Source of the DNA: Hymenobacter sediminis
GTDB taxonomy: Bacteria; Bacteroidota; Bacteroidia; Cytophagales; Hymenobacteraceae
Length of the DNA: 64,000 bases
Reading direction: 5' to 3'
NCBI RefSeq assembly: GCF_003231285.1
Contig: NZ_QKNS01000006.1
Span: 62,001 to 126,000, forward strand
Both the position numbers and the translations under genes were made by a program. The notes under the pieces are model-generated. The model ran no database searches, was not told the DNA's origin, and saw only the letters and a list, made by a program, of their open reading frames with translations. Shown here in pieces: positions 51,467 to 57,933 of this stretch (its first letter is position 1; each line of letters starts with the position of its first letter).

Positions 51467-51670
51467 TCGCCAGGGGAATATTGTCTGGTTGGCTAGTCTG
51501 CCAGGGGTGCTCACAGCCTGTGGAAAAGCACTCGTCTGCCACCTTGGTATGCCTTTGCAACAAAACGCTTCGATGCCGAGCTACCTACTTCTGTAGTGGT
51601 AGCGTCGGTGAGTTCTGTCAGGGTTTGGAAAGATGGATGGGGTAGGGCCATCGGGCCTGAACTGCAGCTG

Positions 51671-52621
51671 CTACTCGAAAAGCAGCACTACTTTTCCTTG
51701 GGTTTGACGGGATTCCAGCGCCTGTTGCGCGGCTTGCACCTCAGCAACGGGGTAGGTCTGGACGGGCAGGTGCAGCTTACCAGCTTGAAAGTAGCCCAGC
51801 AATTCCTCCATGTAGCTACCAAGTTTGTCCATTTCGCCGAAGAGCGAGTACCCCCGCACGGCCTGCCGCTGCCCCATGAGCTGCTGCGCGTCCAGCTTGG
51901 TTGGTTCACCGCTGGCTGCGCCATACACTACGCCAGTACCCCCTATGCTAAGAGCTTGCAGAGCCTGTGCCCCCACCTGGCCGCCTATGGCATCAAACGA
52001 GGCATCCACGCCCAGCTCAGCTGTGGCCGCGCGCACTTGCTGCACCCAGTCGGCATCGGCGTAGCTCACCACGGCATCGGCCCCGCTAGCCTGTGCCGCC
52101 GCCTTTTTAGCTTCATTGCCCACAGCCGCAATTACCCGCTGCCCCCGGTTTTTGGCTATCTGCACCAGCAAGGACCCAACGCCCCCGGCCGCCGCCAGCA
52201 CCAGCACGGATGCATAATGCCCCGTATTAAGCAACCCTACCGCCGTGGGGCCCTGCGAGAGCAAGGCTGTGGCCTGGGCATAACCCAGCCCGGCGGGCAG
52301 AGGAATTACCTGCGCGGCGGGCGCCACCACATAGGCCGCGTACCCACCGCTGGGCAGCAGGGCCATTACCCGTTGGCCTACTTGAGCTTGCAACACCCCG
52401 CTGCCTACTGCCGCAATGGTGCCAGCCACCTCGTAGCCAGGCACGTAGGGTAACGCAACGGGCCGGGGGCCGCCGCCTCTTCGTTGCCAGATGTCGGCGT
52501 AATTGACTCCGGCGGCTGTTACCTTAATCAAGACCTCGTTCGCTCCTGGCTGAGGCAAGGGTAAGTCGACTAATTGCAATACGTCGGCCTCGCCGTGCTT
52601 AGGAAATTGTACTGCTAGCAT
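51671..52621 (-). CDS. Zeta-crystallin/quinone oxidoreductase-like MDR enzyme
   Basis: 316 residues from the ATG at 52621. The N-terminal GroES-like half shows 'GVNYADIWQRRGGG' and 'PGYEVAGTIAAVG'; the Rossmann half shows 'VLAAAGGVGSLLVQIAK'. There is no catalytic zinc Cys/His, as in quinone reductases using NADPH. It lies 49 bases downstream of the SDR gene in the same direction, so they are probably cotranscribed from the promoter carrying the TTGCCA palindrome. Confidence 0.9.
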   Translation of the reverse strand: MLAVQFPKHGEADVLQLVDLPLPQPGANEVLIKVTAAGVNYADIWQRRGGGPRPVALPYVPGYEVAGTIAAVGSGVLQAQVGQRVMALLPSGGYAAYVVAPAAQVIPLPAGLGYAQATALLSQGPTAVGLLNTGHYASVLVLAAAGGVGSLLVQIAKNRGQRVIAAVGNEAKKAAAQASGADAVVSYADADWVQQVRAATAELGVDASFDAIGGQVGAQALQALSIGGTGVVYGAASGEPTKLDAQQLMGQRQAVRGYSLFGEMDKLGSYMEELLGYFQAGKLHLPVQTYPVAEVQAAQQALESRQTQGKVVLLFE

Positions 52622-52670
52622 GCGTGCATGGGGTGGTTTAAGGGTGTGTTCAGGGGTAGTGCTTCTGGGC

Positions 52671-53408
52671 TTACCAAGGAATTTCACCCGTTCCCGGCGT
52701 ATGCTCTTCGCTGATGAACTTGCCCGTTGGACCCTCGTCGCCTACCAGCACGTACTTCGCTATTCGGGTGGCGGCTTCCTGCACGGTGCCCGTGCCGCGG
52801 TGGTTGTTCAAGTCGGTAGCCGTGAAGCCCGGGTCCACGGCATTCACGCGGAAGGGCGTGTCGCGCAGTTCATAGGCCAGCACAATGGTGTACATATGCA
52901 GCGCCGCCTTGGAGGCAGGGTACACCGCTCCCTTATGGTGGTAATATTTCCAGGTGGGGTCGCTGTTCAGGGTTAATGAGGCGCCGCTGGAGCCGACATT
53001 GACGATGCGGGGCTGGGGCGACTGTTGCAGCAGATCGAGGAAGGTTTGCGTAACCCGTACCACGCCATACACATTGGTGTTGAATACGTCCTCGAACGTG
53101 GCGACGCTGGCCCCAGTGGCTGCTTGTGGCATGCCGCCCGTGATGGCGGCATTGTTGACGAGTGCATCGAGTACCTGGGTTTTGCGGCCAATTTCGGCGC
53201 GGGCAGCCCGGACGGATTCGGCGTTGCTGACGTCTAGCTCAATGGCTTCCACTGCGGATAAGCCCTCGGTCTGAAGTTGTGTTGCGGCCAACCGGCCCTT
53301 AGCTAAGTTGCGGCTACCCAGAAATACGTGGTAGCCCTGTTGGGCCAGCTGACGAGCGGTTTCTAACCCGATGCCTTTGTTGGCGCCGGTAATCAAGACG
53401 GTTTTCAT
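52671..53408 (-). CDS. Short-chain dehydrogenase/reductase
   Basis: 245 residues from the ATG at 53408. NAD(P) motif 'TGANKGIG' (7-14), 'NNAA' (85-88), Ser at 140-141 and the YxxxK pair Y163/K167 in 'AVYPASKAAL'. Complete, classical SDR; substrate unknown. Its promoter carries the 14-bp palindrome shared with the Crp/Fnr gene at 53486-54055. The quinone oxidoreductase follows. Confidence 0.92.
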   Translation of the reverse strand: MKTVLITGANKGIGLETARQLAQQGYHVFLGSRNLAKGRLAATQLQTEGLSAVEAIELDVSNAESVRAARAEIGRKTQVLDALVNNAAITGGMPQAATGASVATFEDVFNTNVYGVVRVTQTFLDLLQQSPQPRIVNVGSSGASLTLNSDPTWKYYHHKGAVYPASKAALHMYTIVLAYELRDTPFRVNAVDPGFTATDLNNHRGTGTVQEAATRIAKYVLVGDEGPTGKFISEEHTPGTGEIPW

Positions 53409-53432
53409 AATTGGGGTAATTGAAGTACCCCA

Positions 53433-53476
53433 CAAAGGTCTGGCGGCTAAAACGGCCGGCACTTGCCATTTGGCAA
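53433..53476 (-). promoter_or_regulatory. SDR promoter with TTGCCA-N2-TGGCAA palindrome
   Basis: The minus strand reads TTGCCAAATGGCAA (53463-53476), 22 bases, then GACCTTTG (53433-53440, one base off TAnnTTTG), then the start codon 25 bases on. The palindrome centre falls near -42, the class II activator position. Confidence 0.6.
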
Positions 53477-53485
53477 AAAGCGTCT

Positions 53486-54055
53486 TTAGCGAAGTTGCTT
53501 GCGTATTCGGCTCAGCGAAGACTGCGTGATGCCCAGAAAGGAGGCCAGATAAGCCAAGGGAATACGGTTAGCCAGCCGGGGGTAGTTGGCCAGAAACTCC
53601 AGGTAGCGAGTTGTGGCATCCTGAGCTACCATGGGGCTGATACGCACCAGCTTTTCCCGTAGGTGCTGGGCTGTAATCCGGTTCATGATGTCGTTCCAAC
53701 CCGCAATGGTATGGGCCAGTTCTTCCCAGTCGCGCTTGGCAAATACCAGGAGCTGGCAGTCGGTCACGGCCTGCAAGTACTCAGTTGAAGTCAATCCGTA
53801 CTCAAGTGCCCGCAGGTCCGTGGCCAGGTGATGCTCGTCGATGAAATTGCGGGTAATTTCGTCGCCGTGGTTGTTGTAGTAGCAAATGCGAATCACGCCT
53901 TCGAGTACGAACCCTACCTGGCGGGGTATCTGCCCGGCCTCCAGCAAGTAGGCGTCCTTGCGCAGAGACAAGGGGGTAGCTTTACCGGCAATCAAATTCA
54001 ATTGCTGCTGGTTGAGCGAGCCAAACTGCAAGATATACGCAAGAAATTCGTCCAT
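53486..54055 (-). CDS. Crp/Fnr-family regulator 2 (probably self-regulating)
   Basis: 189 residues: a beta-roll sensor ('DAYLLEAGQIPRQVGFVLEGVIRICYYNNHGDEITRNFIDEHH') and C-terminal helix-turn-helix ('IPLAYLASFLGITQSSLSRIRKQL'). It lacks Cys for an Fe-S cluster. Its own promoter and that of the SDR gene downstream carry the same palindrome at the same spacing, so it likely controls both. The -7-like box lies 4 bases before the ATG, so the transcript may be leaderless. Confidence 0.88.
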   Translation of the reverse strand: MDEFLAYILQFGSLNQQQLNLIAGKATPLSLRKDAYLLEAGQIPRQVGFVLEGVIRICYYNNHGDEITRNFIDEHHLATDLRALEYGLTSTEYLQAVTDCQLLVFAKRDWEELAHTIAGWNDIMNRITAQHLREKLVRISPMVAQDATTRYLEFLANYPRLANRIPLAYLASFLGITQSSLSRIRKQLR

Positions 54056-54059
54056 TGGG

Positions 54060-54103
54060 GCAAGTTACGCGGGCCAAACAAGGCTGTAATTGCCATTTGG
54101 CAA
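54060..54103 (-). promoter_or_regulatory. crp-like gene promoter with the same palindrome
   Basis: The minus strand reads TTGCCAAATGGCAA (54090-54103), 22 bases, then TAACTTGC (54060-54067). This is the same 14-mer and the same spacing as before the SDR gene. Confidence 0.6.
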
Positions 54104-54135
54104 AAAAGAGCGAGCGAAGTGTTGTACCACCCGGC

Positions 54136-54759
54136 TTAGCCGGTGAGAGCAGGGTAGTGATAAAGCAAAGTGGGCTGCTGGGCTTGCCGCAACATAAAGT
54201 CAGCTACACTGGCCCGGCTGATGCGGCTTACCTGCATGCTGGGGGTTAGGTCGGGCAGCACTTGGTAGGGGGCCAGCGGCCCATTGGTGAGCATGCCCGG
54301 CCGCACGATTTCCCAGCACAGAGCACTAGCGGCTAGCAACTCTTCCAACTGCGTCTTGTTGTCGTACTCAGGCTGCATAAACCAGCGAATAGCCAGGCGC
54401 ATCCACCAGTTTAGGTAGGGCGCGCTGCCTCCCGCCCCGAAACCCGTTAGTACTAACACAGGGGCTGTCAGTGGCATGTCAGCAGTGGCTTCAAGCAGGG
54501 CCCGTGCAGTGTCGGTAAAGAGGGGGGTAGCATTTTTCTTAGCGGTGCCCACGGTGATGAGCACGGCTTCTGCTCCAGGCAAGACGCGGCGTAGGTCCGC
54601 CGCTACTGTGGCGCTGCCCACCACTTTGGTTAGTCCAGGATGCTCGGGTAAGGTAGCAACGGTGCGCGAGAGGGTCGTGACGCGGTGGCCCTGGCTTAGG
54701 GCTTGCTGCACGGCCAGCAGCCCCACGCCGGAGGATGCCCCGATGATGGTCAGGTTCAT
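54136..54759 (-). CDS. NAD(P)-binding (NmrA/atypical SDR) protein
   Basis: 207 residues with the N-terminal dinucleotide motif 'IIGASSGVGLLAVQQAL' and 'VLITVGTAKKNATP', then 'LVLTGFGAGGS' and 'EIVRPGMLTNGP'. This matches atypical SDRs of the NmrA or SDR_a5 type, which often lack the YxxxK catalytic pair; I see none here. Probably a redox sensor or reductase. It follows the IMPase-like gene by 11 bases in the same direction. Confidence 0.88.
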   Translation of the reverse strand: MNLTIIGASSGVGLLAVQQALSQGHRVTTLSRTVATLPEHPGLTKVVGSATVAADLRRVLPGAEAVLITVGTAKKNATPLFTDTARALLEATADMPLTAPVLVLTGFGAGGSAPYLNWWMRLAIRWFMQPEYDNKTQLEELLAASALCWEIVRPGMLTNGPLAPYQVLPDLTPSMQVSRISRASVADFMLRQAQQPTLLYHYPALTG

Positions 54760-54770
54760 ATTCAGGAGAA

Positions 54771-55577
54771 TTACTGAGCGGCTGGTTGTGACTGCAGGAA
54801 GGACGCCCCCAGGCCCGGCGCGGAAACAAGCAGGCTATCGGCCGCCCAGTGCCAGGGATGACCCTTGGCCGTTAGTAGGTCGGCCCCGGCCTCCTGGGCA
54901 ATGAGCAGGCCCGGCAACCAGTTCTCCAGGTCGCGGCCCACCTGCAGAAACACATCAAGCCGGCCCGCCCCTACGTAAGCTAACTGTAAGCCGTGGGGGC
55001 CATAGTTGCGCACCACGCCGTAGCTGCCCAGCAACTGTTCCAGGCTCTGTCCTACCTGCTGGCGCAGGCGTATGTCCTTGTCTAAACCGTGAGTGTGCTC
55101 AAATACGGCAACCATAGTCCCCGGCTCTTGCTTGGTACTGGGGCGCAGGGGAGTTTCGTTTACAAAGGCCCCAGCTCCTGCCTGGGCCCAGAACAGTTCC
55201 TGGGCCAGTGGGTCGTAAATGGCCGCAAAGGCAGGTTCTCCCTGCTGCATCAGCACAAGATTAATCGTCCAGCCCGGCAACTGCTGCACGTACTGGATGG
55301 CCCCGTCCATGGCATCACACAGCCAGTACTCAGCAGGTAAGTTAGTGGGGTCGGCTGAGAGGGCAAATTCATCGGCTGCCAGCCAGGGGGTAGAGGGGAA
55401 GGCTGCCGCCAGCGGTTCTTGCAGGGCAGCCAGGCAGCGGGCTTCAATACTGGCCAGGCGTGCCTGTAACTCGTCCATGGTCTGGGGCACGGGTAGGCGG
55501 CGGAAATCGGGCAGAAACAGGTCGCCAGCGGCCCGCATGGCCGCGTGGATGGTTGCCGTGTCAGAAGCAGGTAGCAT
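54771..55577 (-). CDS. Inositol monophosphatase-like protein with altered metal motif
   Basis: 268 residues aligned with the IMPase fold ('ADEFALSAD', 'WLCDAMDGAIQYVQQLPGWTINLVL'). Compared with the usual DPxDGT the motif reads DAMDGA (residues 88-93), and the WDxAxG motif, whose Asp binds metal, reads 'ENWLPGLL', with Asn 219 in its place. The usual Glu/Glu pair at 69-70 is Asp/Glu. It may be a weak or non-catalytic relative. Upstream of and cotranscribed with the NAD(P)-binding gene. Confidence 0.82.
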   Translation of the reverse strand: MLPASDTATIHAAMRAAGDLFLPDFRRLPVPQTMDELQARLASIEARCLAALQEPLAAAFPSTPWLAADEFALSADPTNLPAEYWLCDAMDGAIQYVQQLPGWTINLVLMQQGEPAFAAIYDPLAQELFWAQAGAGAFVNETPLRPSTKQEPGTMVAVFEHTHGLDKDIRLRQQVGQSLEQLLGSYGVVRNYGPHGLQLAYVGAGRLDVFLQVGRDLENWLPGLLIAQEAGADLLTAKGHPWHWAADSLLVSAPGLGASFLQSQPAAQ

Positions 55578-55658
55578 AGAGAAGAAGGATGAAGTACGCT
55601 GGCAAAGAAAGCGGGATCCTCCCTCTAGAAAGTAGGCCTGTTGGCGGCAATGATAGTC

Positions 55659-56522
55659 CTATTCGCGGATTGTGCGCCGGAACTGCTGCGGCGTCAGACC
55701 AGTATGCTTCTTGAAAAGCTTGCCAAAGTAAACAGGCTCATCGTACCCCAAGGCGTAGCCAATCTGCTTAACGCTTTGGTCGGAGTAATAAAGCAGCCGC
55801 TTAGCTTCGAGAATAGTGCGCTGCTGCAGGTGCGTGCTGACGGAACAGCCACTCAAAGCCTTCACCGTATCATTAAGATGGGATGGGGTCACGGCTAGGG
55901 CAGCGGCATACTGGGCAGGCTGCTTCCAGGTTGTGAAATGCTGACGCAGCAACCGCCGGAAGCCAGCGAGCAAGGCCTCGGCCCGGCTTATGCTGCTCCC
56001 ACTGCTGGTAGCCGCTGGAGCCAACAGGCCAGCCACCAAGTGGAGCAGAGCTGACAGCAGTGCCTGTAGCATAGGGCCCATATGCACGTTAGCCGCATCT
56101 GCCTGACAATTGGCTAACAGCGCCAGCAGGGGGTAGGCTAGCTCCGTAAACCGGGGGTGTTGGGCTAACGGCAACGGCTGGCGCAGCGCCTGCTCCAGCA
56201 CGTCGCGGGCCTGTTCCTCCACTAAGCCCGGTTCAAAGCTGACGCCCCAGCCCTGGGGAGCTACTGCCCCACGCAGCCGGTGCACTTGGCCCGGGCTTAT
56301 GAGCACCAACATTGGTCCGCTTAGCGTGAGGTCCTCGAAATCCAAGGTCAGTTGCAGTTCGCCGGCTTGTAGCAACACCAGCAGGTAGTGGGCGTCCCGG
56401 TGAGCAGTTTGTTGCGGGTGCTCACCGGCGAGGGCAGGTAGGGCTAGGGCGCGCACTAACACGCCTGCCCGCGCCAGGGGGGAGAGTGGATAGCTCGGTA
56501 CTGGAGGAACAGCTGCCTTCAC
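55659..56522 (-). CDS. AraC-family regulator 2
   Basis: 287 residues: an N-terminal cupin sensor ('LLVLLQAGELQLTLDFEDLTLSGPMLVLISPGQVHRL') and the C-terminal pair of helix-turn-helix motifs ('YAAALAVTPSHLNDTVKALSG' and 'SVKQIGYALGYDEPVYFGKLFKKHTGLTPQQFR'). Same direction as the IMPase-like gene, with 81 bases between. Confidence 0.9.
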   Translation of the reverse strand: MKAAVPPVPSYPLSPLARAGVLVRALALPALAGEHPQQTAHRDAHYLLVLLQAGELQLTLDFEDLTLSGPMLVLISPGQVHRLRGAVAPQGWGVSFEPGLVEEQARDVLEQALRQPLPLAQHPRFTELAYPLLALLANCQADAANVHMGPMLQALLSALLHLVAGLLAPAATSSGSSISRAEALLAGFRRLLRQHFTTWKQPAQYAAALAVTPSHLNDTVKALSGCSVSTHLQQRTILEAKRLLYYSDQSVKQIGYALGYDEPVYFGKLFKKHTGLTPQQFRRTIRE

Positions 56523-56620
56523 GGGTAATGATGGGGCTAAACGAAGTAAGCGACAATACTACTGCTATCCACCCGAAAAGGCACTTATCTCTTGCCGTGC
56601 GTTGGCGCGGCTGTCTTCGC

Positions 56621-57010
56621 TTACTTCACGAGCGTTGCCTCTAGCTCTACCTTTAACGTTTCAAACAAGCCTTGTACTTCCAGCAAGGTGGCGGCAGTCT
56701 GAATGTTGTGCCGGGTCACCCAATCCTGGAAAACTTCAAAACACTCAAACAGCTCTGCGGAGGAGGTAGTGTAGATAGTTAACCGGACGATGTGCTGGCA
56801 TTCATAGCCGGCGGCACTGATGACTTGCTCTAAATTCTGCTGGGCCTGCATGAGTTGCGTTTTCATATCCGCAGTGCTGGAGTGCCCATCCGCATCGACG
56901 GCGGCCTGCCCGGCACAATAGAGAGTGCCCGTTGCCTGTCGAACTTCGACGGCCTGGGAGTAGCCGCGTTGCTGTTGCCATTGCCAGGGGTTAATTACTC
57001 GCTTTTCCAT
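56621..57010 (-). CDS. RidA family (YjgF/YER057c/UK114) protein
   Basis: 129 residues from the ATG at 57010; a frame open further upstream is rejected. 'YSQAVEVRQATGTLYCAGQAAVDADG', 'NLEQVISAAGYECQHIVRLTIYTTS' and 'AATLLEVQGLF' fit RidA-like proteins, which hydrolyse reactive enamines or imines. The archetypal Arg in the C-terminal part is not evident, so it may be a divergent subgroup. Its promoter carries a perfect Crp-type palindrome, and the Crp/Fnr gene just upstream is the likely regulator. Confidence 0.85.
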   Translation of the reverse strand: MEKRVINPWQWQQQRGYSQAVEVRQATGTLYCAGQAAVDADGHSSTADMKTQLMQAQQNLEQVISAAGYECQHIVRLTIYTTSSAELFECFEVFQDWVTRHNIQTAATLLEVQGLFETLKVELEATLVK

Positions 57011-57097
57011 GTATTGTACAGTGATGAATGGTAAAACAGCCCGCATGCTTGCTGCTGGTGCCCACGCACTGGTTATAGGAGCGTGGACTTGACTTTG

Positions 57098-57143
57098 CAA
57101 AAGTGGGCGGCCATTCACTAGGCGAGGTGTGACCTACGTCACA
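57098..57143 (-). promoter_or_regulatory. Crp-type palindrome 22 nt before a -7 box, ridA promoter
   Basis: TGTGACCTACGTCACA (57128-57143) matches the E. coli Crp pattern TGTGA-N6-TCACA exactly. On the minus strand 22 bases separate it from CACTTTTG (57098-57105), one base off TAnnTTTG. ridA starts at 57010. Confidence 0.6.
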
Positions 57144-57166
57144 AGTATTGGGGGCGGCCTGTTGCC

Positions 57167-57745
57167 TTACGAAAGCCGGCTTAGGGTTTCGCGTGATACC
57201 CCCAGATAGGAAGCGAGCATCGTTTTTGAAAGCCGTTGCACCAGCGCAGGGTATTGCTGCAGCAGCTGGTCATAGCGCTCCTGAATGTTAGTGGTCAGCA
57301 GCGAGAAAATGCGCTGTTGGGCCGCAATAGAGCCAAAAGTTGCTTTTTGCAAAAAGAAGCGTTGCAGCTTCGGGAGGTCGGCACACAGAGCATGGTAGCT
57401 TTCCAATGACAGGCAGAACACGGCTGTATCCTCCACGCATTGCAGCGAAAGGGTTGCCGCTGTTTGGGTATAAAAGGCGCGAAAATCACTTTCCCACCAG
57501 TCTTCCATCGCAAACGATAGAATGTGCTGCCTTCCAGAATCATCGGTGTACACCAGCTTCAGTAGCCCCGATACAACAAAATATGCGTCGGATACCATCT
57601 GGTCTTCCTGGATCAGGAACTCACGTTTCTTATAGCGTCTTTCTCTAACGTGAGCGAGCACCACGTCAAACTCCTCATCGGTTAGCGCGACTATTTTTTC
57701 TAGATGGGCACGTAGTTGCTGCTGCATAGCGTCAGGGTAGAGCAT
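57167..57745 (-). CDS. Crp/Fnr-family regulator 3
   Basis: 192 residues: a beta-roll sensor domain ('FLIQEDQMVSDAYFVVSGLLKLVYTDDSGRQHILSFAMEDWW') and helix-turn-helix ('LSKTMLASYLGVSRETLSRL'). The C-terminus stops a few residues after the recognition helix, shorter than usual. The start may be the ATG at 57745 or 57727 (MQQQ). It lies upstream of ridA in the same direction; the Crp-type site lies between them. Confidence 0.85.
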   Translation of the reverse strand: MLYPDAMQQQLRAHLEKIVALTDEEFDVVLAHVRERRYKKREFLIQEDQMVSDAYFVVSGLLKLVYTDDSGRQHILSFAMEDWWESDFRAFYTQTAATLSLQCVEDTAVFCLSLESYHALCADLPKLQRFFLQKATFGSIAAQQRIFSLLTTNIQERYDQLLQQYPALVQRLSKTMLASYLGVSRETLSRLS

Positions 57746-57872
57746 GCTTCAAAAGAAACACATGCTGCCCAAAAATCGGTTGGGGTTTTACAACGCCCAG
57801 CCATTTGCTTCTGCACCTCTGAGTAACTTCTTGTGCTGACTAAACTGACTCCACACGCGGCCCAGCCCCATA

Positions 57873-57920
57873 TAATGCAACGCCCCGGCCACAGGCAGCT
57901 GTGACCGGGGCGTTGTATTA
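57873..57920 (-). terminator. Terminator of the choice-of-anchor protein gene
   Basis: 22-base arms (57873-57894 and 57899-57920) pair with two mismatches, with a GC-rich core and an AT-rich base. It follows the stop at 57934. Confidence 0.75.
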
Positions 57921-57933
57921 TCACTACGTCGTC

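Noticed and set aside
51596..52453. 285-codon open frame opposite the quinone oxidoreductase gene
   Set aside because: Shadow frame; the opposite strand encodes a complete MDR enzyme.
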